This document shows positions 26,774 to 38,983 of a DNA stretch of 64,000 nucleotides, one piece after another (the stretch's first letter is position 1; each line of letters begins with the position of its first letter). Source of the DNA: Candidatus Cloacimonas acidaminovorans str. Evry (GTDB taxonomy: Bacteria > Cloacimonadota > Cloacimonadia > Cloacimonadales > Cloacimonadaceae); contig NC_020449.1 in assembly GCF_000146065.2 (NCBI RefSeq), forward strand, positions 1,240,001-1,304,000, read 5' to 3'. Both the position numbers and the translations under genes were made by a program. The notes below the pieces were generated by a model that worked only from the letters and a program-made list of their open reading frames with translations, did no database searches and had not been told where the DNA came from.

Positions 26774-28082
26774 TAACCTCTCCACTTAACCTTCCGGCAC
26801 CGGGCAGGTGTCAGTCTATATACCGTGGCTTTCGCCTTCGCATAGACCTGTGTTTTTGATAAACAGTCGCTTGGGCCTATTCACTGCGGCCCCCTCTCGC
26901 TCATAGCGCTGACTAATCACGATAACGGGGCACCCCTTCTCCCGAAGTTACGGGGTAATTTTGCCTAGTTCCTTAACCAGAGTTCACTCGAACACCTTAG
27001 GATACTCTCCTCGCCCACCTGTGTCGGTTTGCGGTACGGTCTGAATATTGATTAACGCTAGAAGCTATTTCTCGGCAACGTCTCTAAACAAGCTTTACGG
27101 CTTACGCCTCGTCCTGCATCTCGGAATATTTGTGGAACGGATTTACCTGCCCCACTTCCTACCTGCATTCAACAGCTATTCCAACAGCTGTCCTTGCAGC
27201 ACCGTCGCGTCACTCCTTCACTCAATACTCAGGTTCAGGATTATTAACCTGATTCCCATCAGCTTCGCCTTATCGCTATACCTTAGGGACCGACTAACCC
27301 TGAGCAGATTAACTTTACTCAGGAATCCTTGGGCTTATGGTGTGCGGGTTTCTCACCCGCATTATCGTTACTCATGCCAACATGGTCTCTTGTGACCGCT
27401 CCAGCATATCTCACAATACACCTTCTGCGCAAACACAATGCTCTCCTACCACTCACATATATATGCAAGTCCGCAGCTTCGGCAAGATACTTCAGTCCCG
27501 ATTATCTTCGGTGCCCTACCACTCGACCAGTGAGCTGTTACGCACTCTTTAAATCATGGCTGCTTCTAAGCCAAGATCCTGGCTGTCTGGGCAATTGAAC
27601 ATCCTTACGCACTAAGTATCTATTTCGGGGCCTTAGCTGACAGTCTGGGTTGTTCCCCTCTCGCACGCGAACCTTATCGCCCGCGCCCTGTCTCCCAGTG
27701 AGCAATTATTGGCATTCGGAGTTTGATTGGGTTCAGTAAGCGTGTAAGCCCCCTAGCCCATTCAGTGCTCTACCTCCAATAATCTCCACTGAGGCCATAC
27801 CTAAATATGTTTCGGAGAGAACCAGCTATCTCCAGGTTTGTTTGGCCTTTCACCCCTACCCACAGTTCCTCCACCGCCTTTTCAACGACGGTTGGTGCGG
27901 TCCTCCAGTTGGTTTTACCCAACTTTCAACCTGACCATAGGTAGATCACCTGGTTTCGGGTCTAATACCATAAACTTATACGCCCTCTTCGGACTCGCTT
28001 TCGCTACGGCTACATACCTCTAATACTTAACCTCGCTTATGACATTAACTCGTTGGCTCATTATGCAAAAGGCACGCCATCA

Positions 28083-28148
28083 CAGGCGTCAACTATTGAA
28101 AGTTAATAGCTGAGAAGTCACCTCCCAACTTCCAATAGTTGACGCCTG
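28083..28148 (-). other. Putative intervening sequence in 23S helix 25
   Basis: A 16-bp perfect inverted repeat (CAGGCGTCAACTATTG / CAATAGTTGACGCCTG) with a ~34-nt loop lies in the helix 25 position, between CTTACAAGCGGTCAGAG and GGCGTGCCTTTTGCATAATG on the rRNA strand. Helix 25 is a classic site for 23S intervening sequences cut by RNase III. Confidence 0.75.
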
Positions 28149-28815
28149 CTCTGACCGCTTGTAAGCACAAGGTTTCAGGTTCTATTTCACTCCCCTCCCG
28201 GGGTGCTTTTCACCTTTCCCTCACGGTACTGCTACGCTATCAGTCACCAAATGTATTTTGCCTTACGAGATGGTCCTCGCAGATTCACCCAGGATTTCTC
28301 GTGCCCCGGGCTACTCGGGATCCAGCTACCAAATATTACCTATTTCAACTACGGGACTGTCACCCCCTCCGGTCGACCTTTCCAGATCGGTTCGTCTATA
28401 AGTAATATCCAGACAACGCTGTCCCTCTACCCCGGCCTTAAGACCGGTTTAGGCATCTTCCCCGTTCGTTCGCCACTACTGAGGGAATCATTCTTATTTT
28501 CTCTTCCTGGCGCTACTAAGATGTTTCAGTTCACGCCGTTCGCCTTCCTTACGGAATGACAGGTCTTCCACCTGCCAGGTTGCCCCATTCGGATATCCCC
28601 GGGTCTAAGCTCGCTTACAGCTCACCGAGGCTTTTCGCAGTTCGCCACGTCCTTCTTCGCCATTTGGTGCTTAGGCATCCACCTTGTGCCCTTTTTGCTT
28701 TCACCATATAATTTATCCTCTGTGTCTTATTACTCTCTCACTCACGGATACACACTATATAACTTCTAAAAGAACTGAATTATCATCTAAATTTATAATA
28801 AAATTTATATTCAGC

Positions 28816-28891
28816 TGGTGGAGAATGACGGATTCGAACCGACGGCCTCCGCCTTGCAAAAGCGGCGCTCTACCATCTGAGCTAATTCCCC
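28816..28891 (-). tRNA. tRNA-Ala (anticodon UGC)
   Basis: A full cloverleaf is read on the minus strand: acceptor GGGGAAT/ATTCTCC, D-arm TAGCTCAGATGGTAGAGC, anticodon arm CCGCTTTTGCAAGGCGG with TGC, T-arm GTCGGTTCGAATCCG, and encoded CCA. It lies in the 16S-23S spacer; no tRNA-Ile accompanies it. Confidence 0.95.
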
Positions 28892-28950
28892 TGTTAATTA
28901 AATAAAGAGTGGCAAGGAGAAAGTTCATCTTGTCTGTTATAACACCTTAT

Positions 28951-30553
<1,603 letters not shown>

Positions 30554-30680
30554 ACTAAAATGATTGTAAAAACTGACAAGAGCTTCTTTCTCACTTGCGC
30601 ACTCTATATAATGGATAAAAGAACATCTTTGCCCCGCTAATGCAGAGCAGGTTGTGCCATCCTTAAAAAGACAGTTTTTT

Positions 30681-30686
30681 TGTCAA
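30681..30686 (-). promoter_or_regulatory. Possible -35 element of the rRNA promoter
   Basis: A perfect TTGACA is read on the minus strand about 130 bp upstream of 16S, but the -10 region at the usual spacing (AGGATG) is poor. This is a weak assignment. Confidence 0.3.
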
Positions 30687-30802
30687 CCGCTTTTTTTCAA
30701 CTACCTGAAAAATCACCCTTCACCTTAATCTAATTACATTATAATGCAGTTCCTTAGAAAAGCAAATTATTTTTTTACTGCGTTTTCCAAAGGGAAATTT
30801 TA

Positions 30803-30832
30803 TTGACAAAAGGGACAGCTTTTGATTATGAG
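30803..30832 (+). promoter_or_regulatory. Likely promoter of panD-panC
   Basis: TTGACA at 30803-30808 is followed 18 bp later by TATGAG (30827-30832), about 25 bp before the panD start. The spacing is acceptable and the -10 match is four of six. Confidence 0.5.
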
Positions 30833-30856
30833 GACAAAAAAAGCAGGAGAAAATGA

Positions 30857-31213
30857 ATGTTACGACAAATCCTTTTAGCAAAGTTGCATCGTGCTACCGT
30901 AACAGAATGCGACCTGAATTATAACGGTAGCATCAAAATAGATGAAGAACTACTGGAGAAAAGTGGAATGCGGGAATTTGAGCGGGTTGATGTTTTTGAC
31001 ATCACTAATGGGAATCGTTTTTCTACTTATATCATAGTTGGAGAACGCGGAAGTGGAGTTATCGGAATTAATGGAGCGGCAGCGCGTTTAGTTCAGGTCG
31101 GAGACAAAGTGATCGTTATGAATTACGGGATTATGGATGAAACAGAAATTGAAAACCACAAACCCTGTATAATATTGTTAAACGACAATAATAAAATTGA
31201 GAGTATTCTCTGA
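30857..31213 (+). CDS. panD: Aspartate 1-decarboxylase
   Basis: PanD makes beta-alanine from aspartate for pantothenate synthesis in the cytoplasm. It is a pyruvoyl enzyme made as a proenzyme that cleaves itself between Gly and Ser. The Gly-Ser site is visible in NYNGSIKID (S25), together with the N-terminal LLAKLHRATVTECDLNY and the GAAARLV segment of the active site. Length 118 is usual. It has a CAGGAG site upstream and a likely promoter at 30803. It is directly joined to panC by a 1-bp overlap (TGATG), so the two steps of pantothenate synthesis are coupled. Confidence 0.96.
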   Translation: MLRQILLAKLHRATVTECDLNYNGSIKIDEELLEKSGMREFERVDVFDITNGNRFSTYIIVGERGSGVIGINGAAARLVQVGDKVIVMNYGIMDETEIENHKPCIILLNDNNKIESIL

Positions 31214-32052
31214 TGCAGATAATTGACAATATTCAAGCAATGCAAGAAATCGGTAATAATTGGAGTGCTGGAAAAAAAATCGGTTTTGTTCCTACAATGG
31301 GTTATTTTCATCAAGGGCATCTTTCATTGGTAGCGGAAGCGAATAAGCAATGTGAAATAACGGTTGTTTCCATTTTTGTAAATCCTTCGCAGTTTGGACC
31401 TAATGAGGATTTTGAGAGTTACCCGCGAGATATGCAGCGTGATTTGGAACTGCTTAGTAAATATAAAGTTGATTATGTTTTCAGTCCTAATCCTGAGCAG
31501 ATGTATCCTCAGGATTATAGAACCTGGGTAGAGGTAGAAGGTCTTAGTTCAATTCTTTGTGGAGCAAGTCGTCCAGGGCATTTTAGGGGGGTAGCTACAG
31601 TCATTTTAAAGCTGATTAATATCATCAAACCAAACTTTATGTTTATGGGAGAAAAAGATTTCCAGCAAGTTACAGTTTTGCAAACAATGCTGAAAGATCT
31701 GAACTGTGAAACCCAAATAGTTCCCTGTCCCATTATCAGAGAAGAAGATGGATTGGCTATGAGCAGCCGCAATGTATATCTCAATCCGGAACAACGCAAA
31801 CAGGCATTGTGTCTGTATCGGGCAATTCAACAAGCTCAAGCTAAGTATAAACAGGGTTTACGGGACACTAATTTGCTGAAAAAACAGGCGGCAGATTTAA
31901 TCATAAATTCCGGTGGTAAAATTGACTATATCAGCTTTGTAGAGCCAAAGACGCTGCAGGAAGTTGCTATAGCTGATGATAATACGCGCATAATGTTAGC
32001 TGTTTTTATCGGTAAAACCCGGTTAATAGATAATGCACCATTAAAAGTTTAA
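31213..32052 (+). CDS. panC: Pantothenate synthetase
   Basis: PanC condenses pantoate and beta-alanine using ATP to form pantothenate, the precursor of coenzyme A. The 279-residue protein has the HIGH-like signature and nucleotide site FVPTMGYFHQGHLSLV, then VSIFVNPSQFGPNEDF, GEKDFQQ, and the KMSKS-equivalent region REEDGLAMSSRNVYL. It is translationally coupled to panD. coaD further downstream (37123) belongs to the same pathway. Nothing unusual is seen. Confidence 0.97.
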   Translation: MQIIDNIQAMQEIGNNWSAGKKIGFVPTMGYFHQGHLSLVAEANKQCEITVVSIFVNPSQFGPNEDFESYPRDMQRDLELLSKYKVDYVFSPNPEQMYPQDYRTWVEVEGLSSILCGASRPGHFRGVATVILKLINIIKPNFMFMGEKDFQQVTVLQTMLKDLNCETQIVPCPIIREEDGLAMSSRNVYLNPEQRKQALCLYRAIQQAQAKYKQGLRDTNLLKKQAADLIINSGGKIDYISFVEPKTLQEVAIADDNTRIMLAVFIGKTRLIDNAPLKV

Positions 32053-32534
32053 CATTTATCCCTTCAGTTAGTTAGGTAGTCCTGCCTTGATGCTTTACCT
32101 TTTATATATTTTTATTTTCCTCTAATAATCAAGTAACAACCAAGTAACAACTCCGTAACGGAATTACGGCAGTGTTACTTCAGTGTTACGGAGTTGTTAC
32201 TTAATTATCTATACAACAAGCAATTATGCCTTACAGCTCAGAGAAGACAAAATATGATGCTAATTGCATTATTAACAGTGAGTAATATGATATTTGAGAT
32301 TGCCGTTTCCACTTTTTTCGGGTGATGGATATAACTTATGAAAAATTACTGTAATACTAATATACAGATACCAAAAAATATTATTTTAGCTGAGGAAATC
32401 TGGTCTTTTTTTACAAAATATAAAGTAATATCTAAACGAGAAACATTGGATCATTGCAGATGTATGTGCTAATACATAGCACTTGACAGAAGGGCAAGGT
32501 AAATATTTTTAGTTTTATTTAAGGAAAAATAAAT
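32053..32534. other. Intergenic region upstream of tRNA-Leu
   Basis: No gene is visible. It contains the GTAAC hairpin at 32129-32203, and then AT-rich DNA likely to carry the tRNA promoter, with TTGACA at 32484-32489 as one candidate -35. Confidence 0.45.
32129..32203. repeat. GTAAC-rich satellite, perfect hairpin (second copy)
   Basis: AGTAACAACTCCGTAAC (32143-32159) and GTTACGGAGTTGTTACT (32185-32201) form a perfect 17-bp stem around a 25-nt loop that itself carries more GTAAC/GTTAC words. The same vocabulary appears at 8386-8469. Confidence 0.8.
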
Positions 32535-32621
32535 GCGAAAGTGGCGGAATTGGCAGACGCGCTGGACTTAGGATCCAGTGAGGTTAAACTCATAGGGGTT
32601 CAAGTCCCCTCTTTCGCACCA
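32535..32621 (+). tRNA. tRNA-Leu (anticodon UAG)
   Basis: An 87-nt class II tRNA: acceptor GCGAAAG/CTTTCGC, D-arm with GGCAGACGC, anticodon stem CTGGA/TCCAG with loop CTTAGGA (TAG), long variable arm, T-arm GGGGTTCAAGTCCCC, and encoded CCA. It lies 32 bp upstream of tig. Confidence 0.96.
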
Positions 32622-32653
32622 GTTTTTGGATGATATAAAATTAGGAGAATAAA

Positions 32654-33949
32654 GTGCAAGTAGAATTCAATCAATTAAATGCAGTAACAAAGGAAATTAA
32701 TCTTACAATTCCTTCCGAGGAAGTTGATAAGGAATACGAAAAATATTTGAAAAAGTCAGCTCAGGACATAAGCGTTCCCGGTTTCCGGAAAGGTAAAGCG
32801 CCTCTGAATGTTGTAGAACGAATGTATGAAGACAAAATCCGGAATTATTTTTATGAGTATTATATAGATGAGGTCTTCAGTAAAGTTGTTAAAGAAAATG
32901 AGATAAAATATCTTCATTATCCGGAAGTAAAAGATGTTCAATGGGAAAAAGGTAATGATATGACAATCAAGATTGAGATTGAACATGAACCTGTTCTTGA
33001 ATTCAAACAGATAGAAGGTTTAACTGTTCCTTATAAACCGATATTGTTGGAAGAAGAAGTAAACAATTTTATTAAAGAATTACAAAAATCAAATTGCCGG
33101 ATAATTGATGTTGAAACAGCAAGGGAAACAGATAATGTAAATGTAGAGATTACTTTTCAACATAATAATGAAACATTTACCAGAACAGGCAGTTTTTTTG
33201 CTGGAACAAAACATAACCTGGATATGCTGCCGGAACTACTGGGTCTAAAAATTGGCGATAAAACTAAAGTAAAATTAACAGGTAGAGAAATTATTAATTC
33301 TACTCAGGATTATAAACTTCCTTTGGATAATGATGCAGAATACGATTGCGAATTGATGGTGAATAGCATTTCCAGAATAGAATATCCGGAACTGGATGAT
33401 GAATTTGCCAAGGATATGGAATTTGATTCTCTGGAAGATATGAAAGCGAAAATCAGTGATGATTTAAAATTGAAAATTGAACATTCAAACATAGATATAG
33501 AAAACGAAGCTATTATAACCAAGCTTTTTGCTGATAATGAGTTTGCTCTCCCCAAAAAAACTCTATCCTATCTTGCGGAAGAACAAGTTAAGGATATTAA
33601 AAATGATAATTTTATGCAGTATTATTATGAGCGCTACTATATTACTTTTGCTTATGCTCTATTGTCATTGTATATTACGAATAATCTATTAAGGTTAATG
33701 CCTATTGAACTTACTGACGAAATGAAAGAAGAATATATAAACCACTTGGCTATTGTAAAAGATATGAGCTCCGAGGCATATAAAGAAAAATATAAAGATG
33801 ATATTTCTTCTGAAAATTTTGCCCGTGACGCTCAAAGATACTTTGTCTTAAGAAAAATCGCTCAAACCTGTGAGTTCGTTATTAAAGAAGAACCCGAGGA
33901 AAATAGCTATCCGGAATCCGAGATAGAAACAATTAAGGAGGAACAATGA
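32654..33949 (+). CDS. tig: Trigger factor (ribosome-associated chaperone)
   Basis: Trigger factor binds at the peptide exit of the 50S subunit and shields nascent chains. The 431-residue protein has the N-terminal ribosome-binding domain with the signature [15 protein letters not shown] (GFRxGKxP). The central PPIase-like domain (about 150-245) is degenerate in sequence, and a helical C-terminal domain follows. It starts at GTG with TTAGGAG upstream. The following clpP overlaps it by 4 bp, giving the common tig-clpP-clpX order that links folding and degradation. The tail is acidic. Confidence 0.93.
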   Translation: MQVEFNQLNAVTKEINLTIPSEEVDKEYEKYLKKSAQDISVPGFRKGKAPLNVVERMYEDKIRNYFYEYYIDEVFSKVVKENEIKYLHYPEVKDVQWEKGNDMTIKIEIEHEPVLEFKQIEGLTVPYKPILLEEEVNNFIKELQKSNCRIIDVETARETDNVNVEITFQHNNETFTRTGSFFAGTKHNLDMLPELLGLKIGDKTKVKLTGREIINSTQDYKLPLDNDAEYDCELMVNSISRIEYPELDDEFAKDMEFDSLEDMKAKISDDLKLKIEHSNIDIENEAIITKLFADNEFALPKKTLSYLAEEQVKDIKNDNFMQYYYERYYITFAYALLSLYITNNLLRLMPIELTDEMKEEYINHLAIVKDMSSEAYKEKYKDDISSENFARDAQRYFVLRKIAQTCEFVIKEEPEENSYPESEIETIKEEQ

Positions 33950-34530
33950 GTTTTGTCCCTATAGTTATAGAACAAGTAGGCAGAACAGAACGTGCTTATG
34001 ACATTTATTCGCGTTTGCTGAAGGACAGAATTGTCTTTGTCGGTGGAGTAATAGAAGATAATTTGGCAAATACTGTTGTTGCCCAATTACTTCATTTAGA
34101 AGGTGAAGATCCTGAACGGGATATTTATATGTATATAAACAGTCCCGGGGGAATTATTTCTGCAGGACTTGCAATTTATGATACAATGCAATACATAAAA
34201 CCCCGCGTAAGTACTATTTGTATTGGTCAGGCAGCAAGTATGGCAGCTGTTTTATTGGCAGCAGGTGCTCCTGGAAAAAGAAGCGCTCTGCCAAATAGCA
34301 GAATTATGATTCACCAACCAATGGGAGGAGCGCAAGGTCAAGCAACCGATATTGAAATTCAGGCAAAAGAAATTCTCTATTTACGTGGTAGGATGAATGA
34401 AATCCTACATAAACATAGTGGTCAGAGCATTGAAAAAATTATGGAAGATACTGAACGGAATTATTTTATGAGTGCTGAAGAAGCAATGGAATACGGTATT
34501 ATAGATGAAGTGATTTCAGTGCGAAAATAG
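33946..34530 (+). CDS. clpP: ATP-dependent Clp protease proteolytic subunit, with Asn in the triad
   Basis: ClpP forms the 14-mer serine-protease barrel served by ClpX. The 194-residue protein has the nucleophile in GQAASMAAV (S98) and the histidine in NSRIMIHQP (H123). The third member of the triad, normally Asp in a DxxRD-type segment, reads DTERN, so residue 172 is Asn. Asn at this position is known in Listeria ClpP1, whose activity differs from canonical ClpP. The sequence otherwise is a standard ClpP with no propeptide. It overlaps tig by 4 bp (ATGA) and has AAGGAGG upstream. clpX follows after 91 bp. Confidence 0.96.
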   Translation: MSFVPIVIEQVGRTERAYDIYSRLLKDRIVFVGGVIEDNLANTVVAQLLHLEGEDPERDIYMYINSPGGIISAGLAIYDTMQYIKPRVSTICIGQAASMAAVLLAAGAPGKRSALPNSRIMIHQPMGGAQGQATDIEIQAKEILYLRGRMNEILHKHSGQSIEKIMEDTERNYFMSAEEAMEYGIIDEVISVRK

Positions 34531-34621
34531 CTTGACTAAATTTAAGCGGTCAGATAAAAATGATTTACAGAAAGCGGATAAAATTTTGAAGTAAAGAAAG
34601 TAAATTAAAAAGGAGGATTCC

Positions 34622-35869
34622 TTGGATAAATACAGAACATTAACCTGTTCCTTTTGCGGAAGAGGCGAACATGAAGTAAAAAATTTGATTAGAGGTATTG
34701 CGGGCAACATTTGTGATGAATGTATTGTAATGTGCCACAATATAATTGATTCCAGTAAAGAAGACATAAGACAAGAGGATTTTGAAGCACCTATTCCCAG
34801 TAGAATAAAGGCATATCTTGATCAATATGTAATCGGTCAAGACAGTGCCAAGGAAATAATTTCTGTAGCGGTCTATAATCATTACAAGCGCATTTTCAAA
34901 CAGAAATATGAAGATGATGTGGATTTGGAAAAAAGTAATATCTTGATGATTGGTCCCACAGGAAGTGGTAAAACCCTTATTGCTCAAACACTGGCAAGGT
35001 TTTTACAGGTTCCTTTCGCTATTTCCGATGCCACAACTTTAACCGAAGCGGGTTATGTAGGTGAAGATGTAGAAAACATCTTGGTGCGTTTACTACAAAA
35101 TGCCAATTATGATGTTGCCAGAGCTGAACGCGGAATCGTCTATATAGATGAAATTGATAAAATCAGCCGTAAATCCGAAACCCCTTCCATAACGCGTGAT
35201 GTTAGCGGTGAAGGAGTTCAACAAGCGTTACTTAAAATTTTGGAAGGCACAAAAGTAAATGTTCCTCCCAAAGGTGGACGCAAACATCCACAACAGGATT
35301 TTATTGAGATGGACACCAAAAATATCCTGTTTATTGCGGGAGGAGCTTTCTTCGGTTTGGAAAAAATCATCAAAGAAAGGATGGATAAGAAATCCATTGG
35401 TTTTGATGTAGAATTGGGTAAAAAACAGGATGAGTCCACAATCTTTGATTTTACAACTCCTCAAGACCTGTTAAAATATGGCTTGATTCCTGAACTTATT
35501 GGTAGAATGCCGGTTATTTGCACTTTACATGAACTTAGCGAAGATGCCTTGATAGACATTCTGGTGAAGCCCAAAAATGCTATCTGCAAGCAATATCAAA
35601 AGTTCTTTGAAATGGATGGAGTCCGCCTGGAATTTTCAGAAGAAGCATTAAAAGAAATAGCAAGAACCGCCATAAAGCAGAAAACAGGTGCCCGGGGTTT
35701 GCGTTCTATTATGGAAAAATTTATGCTGAAAATAATGTTTAGTATTCCAGATCGCTCTGATATAGAGAGTTGTATTATCACTCCGGAAGTTGTAACTCTC
35801 GCCCAAGAACCCAAATTTGGCTATATTAAGCCCCTCAATTCTCGCAATAAAGTTGCTAATGAAAAATAA
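34622..35869 (+). CDS. clpX: ATP-dependent Clp protease ATP-binding subunit ClpX
   Basis: ClpX is the hexameric AAA+ unfoldase that feeds ClpP. The 415-residue protein has the N-terminal zinc-binding domain ([11 protein letters not shown] and CDECI), Walker [10 protein letters not shown], Walker [10 protein letters not shown], and sensor-type ELIGRMPVI. The IGF-type ClpP docking loop region is around KKSIGFDVE. It starts at TTG 34622, chosen because a full AAAGGAGG lies six bases upstream and the zinc domain needs these residues. Standard length and gene order. Confidence 0.96.
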   Translation: MDKYRTLTCSFCGRGEHEVKNLIRGIAGNICDECIVMCHNIIDSSKEDIRQEDFEAPIPSRIKAYLDQYVIGQDSAKEIISVAVYNHYKRIFKQKYEDDVDLEKSNILMIGPTGSGKTLIAQTLARFLQVPFAISDATTLTEAGYVGEDVENILVRLLQNANYDVARAERGIVYIDEIDKISRKSETPSITRDVSGEGVQQALLKILEGTKVNVPPKGGRKHPQQDFIEMDTKNILFIAGGAFFGLEKIIKERMDKKSIGFDVELGKKQDESTIFDFTTPQDLLKYGLIPELIGRMPVICTLHELSEDALIDILVKPKNAICKQYQKFFEMDGVRLEFSEEALKEIARTAIKQKTGARGLRSIMEKFMLKIMFSIPDRSDIESCIITPEVVTLAQEPKFGYIKPLNSRNKVANEK

Positions 35870-35884
35870 AATGGAGACCCGATA

Positions 35885-37123
35885 ATGACGGCTGAAGTAA
35901 CAATTCCGCGCCGGGAAAAACTATTTTCCGCATTAGAAGAAAAAGAAGCCATAATTATTTTCGCTGCGGAAGAGGAAAAATTAGAAAAATTCAAACAGGA
36001 TAATGATTTCCTCTATGTAACCGGTTTACAGATTCCGGAAGCAATCTATTTTGGCTACAAAGGCCAGAACGGACCTGTAGAAATGCTTTTTATTGAACGC
36101 AGTGATCCGGAAAAAGCGATTTGGACAGGACCTGTAATGAGCAGTGAAGAAGCCAGTAAAAAAAGCGGTTTGTCACAGGATAAAATTCATTATCTGGATG
36201 AGTTTTTAACTATTCTTTCCGTTTATTGTCCCGTTATAAATAAATTATGGGCTAATATCGGAATTCAGGCATTAAATAAACCGCCTACAAGACAACTTTT
36301 TCACCTCTTCCCTATCCGCGAACGCTATCCTAATATAAACATAGAATCCCTTGAAACACTGATAACTCCTTTGCGGAAAGTGAAAAGTGAATGGGAATTG
36401 AGGCAGTTACAAAGGGCAATAGATATAACCGGTAAAGCTATTATAGATGTTTGGGAAAAAGCGGAACCCTCAATGATGGAATATGAACTGGAAGCAATAA
36501 TGTTTTACCGTTTGCAAAGAATGGGAGTTAAACATTGGGGTTTTGCTCCTATCGTAGGCAGTGGAATCAATGCGGCTACTTTGCATTATGAGAAAAATGA
36601 ATGCCCTATTGAAAGCGGAGAAGTTGTTTTAATGGATGTAGGTGCTTCCTATTTAAATTACAGTGCAGATATAACCCGTTGTTTTCCTGTTAGCGGAACT
36701 TTCAGTGAACGCCAGAAACAGGTTTATAATGCTGTTTTAGATGTGCAGAAAAAGATTATTGAAATGATTAAGCCAGGTGTAGAACTTTCAACTTTAAATC
36801 AAACAGCACGCGACCTTTTAGCAAAAGGAGCAATAGAACTCGGGTTAATTGAACACGAAGAAGATATTAAAAAATATTATATGCACAGCATCAGTCACTT
36901 TTTGGGAATGGATACTCATGATGTAGGAGGTCGTAATGCTGTGCTGGAAATAGGTAATGTAATTACTGTTGAACCGGGACTCTACATTCCGGAAGAAAAA
37001 CTTGGCATCCGTATTGAGGATGATGTTTTAGTAACCGAAAACGGTTATTGTGTTCTTTCCCAAAACATTCCCAAGGAGATTTCGGAAATTGAAGAAATCC
37101 GCCTGCAGGCAATGGCTAAATAA
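35885..37123 (+). CDS. pepP: Xaa-Pro aminopeptidase (M24B)
   Basis: PepP removes the N-terminal residue from peptides with proline in position two, using two metal ions. The 412-residue protein has the aminopeptidase P N-terminal domain (about 1-155) and the pita-bread catalytic domain. The metal ligands are visible as D251, D262, H338, E363 and E378 (in VLMDVGAS, YSADITR, SISHFLGMDTHD, TVEPGLY and IRIEDDV). It lies 15 bp after clpX with a GGAGA site, and its stop overlaps coaD by 1 bp. It probably finishes peptide breakdown after ClpXP and supplies amino acids. Confidence 0.93.
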   Translation: MTAEVTIPRREKLFSALEEKEAIIIFAAEEEKLEKFKQDNDFLYVTGLQIPEAIYFGYKGQNGPVEMLFIERSDPEKAIWTGPVMSSEEASKKSGLSQDKIHYLDEFLTILSVYCPVINKLWANIGIQALNKPPTRQLFHLFPIRERYPNINIESLETLITPLRKVKSEWELRQLQRAIDITGKAIIDVWEKAEPSMMEYELEAIMFYRLQRMGVKHWGFAPIVGSGINAATLHYEKNECPIESGEVVLMDVGASYLNYSADITRCFPVSGTFSERQKQVYNAVLDVQKKIIEMIKPGVELSTLNQTARDLLAKGAIELGLIEHEEDIKKYYMHSISHFLGMDTHDVGGRNAVLEIGNVITVEPGLYIPEEKLGIRIEDDVLVTENGYCVLSQNIPKEISEIEEIRLQAMAK

Positions 37124-37602
37124 TGTCTAAAGCAATCTATCCTGGAACTTTTGATCCCTTCACCTTGGGTCATTTGAATATACTGGAAAAGGCCTGCCAC
37201 ATTTTTGATGAAGTAATTCTTGCTGTTGCTGAATATAGCGGCAAGGAAAATCTGTTTAATTTGCAGGAACGCTATGAATTGTGTAAAAAAGCCACTGAAC
37301 ATATCCCCAATTTAGTAGTCAGCACTTTCCAGGGATTGTTTGTGGATTATGCCAAAAGTCAGAATTGCAAAATAATGATTCGCGGAATGAGAGCGGTCTC
37401 TGATTTTGAATATGAACTTTCTCTAGCAATTACTAATAAGAAACTTAATCCGGAAATAGAAACTATCTTTTTGGTTCCTTCTTTAAAATATATGTATCTT
37501 TCATCTTCAATGGTCCGTCAGTTAGCCGATTTAAACGGACCTTTGGAGGATTATGTTCCTGCCTGCGTTGCAGAAGCAATGAGAAAAAAATATGTGAGCT
37601 AA
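37123..37602 (+). CDS. coaD: Phosphopantetheine adenylyltransferase
   Basis: CoaD transfers AMP from ATP to 4'-phosphopantetheine, the fourth step of coenzyme A synthesis. The 159-residue protein has AIYPGTFDPFTLGHLNI with the TxGH motif, RGMRAVSDFEYE and the C-terminal YLSSSMVRQLA signature. Length is standard. It sits between pepP and dnaB with minimal spacing. It shares a pathway with panD/panC upstream, but not the same transcription unit. Confidence 0.96.
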   Translation: MSKAIYPGTFDPFTLGHLNILEKACHIFDEVILAVAEYSGKENLFNLQERYELCKKATEHIPNLVVSTFQGLFVDYAKSQNCKIMIRGMRAVSDFEYELSLAITNKKLNPEIETIFLVPSLKYMYLSSSMVRQLADLNGPLEDYVPACVAEAMRKKYVS

Positions 37603-37606
37603 AGTT

Positions 37607-38983
37607 ATGGCAAAATTGAGCGAAGCGGATAAATTGAATAAAGCACAGACGGAAAGAGCTCTGCCTGCCGATATTAATGCTGAAGCAGCTTTGCTTTCAG
37701 CTATGCTGATTGACAGTGATGTAGTCAGCAAAGGTATTGAAAAGATAAAAGAAGAATATTTTTATCGTAATGCACATAAATTAATCTTCCGCACTATGCA
37801 GGAGCTCTTTTTTGAAGGAATTGAGATTGACCAGTTGACTTTAATTAACCGTCTGGAAAGAAATAACCTTCTGGAAAAAGTAGGAGGAATTCCTTATATT
37901 AACGAAATTGCGGATTTTGTGGTTTCTTCTGCCAATTTTGATTATCATCTTAATATCGTAACCGACCAGGCATTATTGCGTCATTTGATTTTAGCTTCCA
38001 ACGGAATTATTGAGAATTGTTACACTGCAGCCAAACCTGTTAAAACCATTGTAGATGAAGCAGAACAGGCAATTTTTGCTATTGCCGAATTACCCAGTCA
38101 TCAAGGTTTTGTGCGTTTTGATCAAGTCAGCCAGGAAGTTCTGGATAATATAGATAAAATTGCTTCTACCAAAATTCCTGTTACGGGTGTGAGTAGTGGT
38201 TTTGCCGATTTAGACCGTTTTACAGGTGGTTTCAGACCCGGACAATTTATTATTATTGCTGCGCGTCCGGCAATGGGAAAAACCTCTTTGGCTTTAAATA
38301 TTGCAGCTAATGCAGCAGTAAATTTGAATAAGAAAGTTGCTATCTTCTCTATGGAAATGGCTGCCGATGAAGTTATTATGCGGATGTTCAGTTCTGCTTC
38401 CGAAGTTAGAATGGATGGTATGTTACGCGGTTATGGAATGAATGAAGAAAAGCTTATTCGCATTATGCAAGCGTCGGAAGTGCTTTCTGCCAAACATATT
38501 TACATTGATGATTCAGGAACCAATACTCCTTTGGATATTAGAGCTAAAACCAGACGGCTGGCAGCTGAAATCGGGGGTTTAGACCTTGTTTTAATTGACT
38601 ATTTACAATTGATGACTCTCACCCGCGAAAAAGATAACCGGCAGCAGGAAATATCTGAAATATCAAGAGCTTTAAAGATTTTAGCCAAAGATATGAAAAT
38701 TCCAGTGGTGGCACTTTCTCAACTTAATAGAGCTGCGGAAAGCAGGGAAGATAAAAGACCTAAACTGGCGGACTTACGTGAATCGGGAGCTATTGAACAA
38801 GATGCCGATTTGGTAATGTTTATCTACCGCGATGAATATTATTATCCTGAAACAACACAAAAACCAGGAATAGCAGAAATAATTATCAGTAAAAACAGAC
38901 ACGGAGCTACAGGAAATCTGGAACTGGGATTTGAAAAGGAATTTACCCTTTTCCGTCCTCTTGAAACAAAATATGAGCAGTAA
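37607..38983 (+). CDS. dnaB: Replicative DNA helicase DnaB
   Basis: DnaB is the hexameric helicase that opens the replication fork. The 458-residue protein has the N-terminal DnaB domain (PADINAEAALLSAML) and the RecA-like C-terminal domain with Walker A ARPAMGKTSLAL, MEMAADEVIMR, LVLIDYLQLM (Walker B) and DLRESGAIEQDADLV. No intein or insertion is seen. It begins 4 bp after coaD, and its end overlaps the downstream mlaE start by 11 bp. Confidence 0.97.
   Translation: MAKLSEADKLNKAQTERALPADINAEAALLSAMLIDSDVVSKGIEKIKEEYFYRNAHKLIFRTMQELFFEGIEIDQLTLINRLERNNLLEKVGGIPYINEIADFVVSSANFDYHLNIVTDQALLRHLILASNGIIENCYTAAKPVKTIVDEAEQAIFAIAELPSHQGFVRFDQVSQEVLDNIDKIASTKIPVTGVSSGFADLDRFTGGFRPGQFIIIAARPAMGKTSLALNIAANAAVNLNKKVAIFSMEMAADEVIMRMFSSASEVRMDGMLRGYGMNEEKLIRIMQASEVLSAKHIYIDDSGTNTPLDIRAKTRRLAAEIGGLDLVLIDYLQLMTLTREKDNRQQEISEISRALKILAKDMKIPVVALSQLNRAAESREDKRPKLADLRESGAIEQDADLVMFIYRDEYYYPETTQKPGIAEIIISKNRHGATGNLELGFEKEFTLFRPLETKYEQ

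Noticed and set aside
38931-38972. Upstream extension of the orphan mlaE
   Set aside because: It begins at TTG inside dnaB with no ribosome site; the ATG at 38973 gives the family-typical N-terminus.
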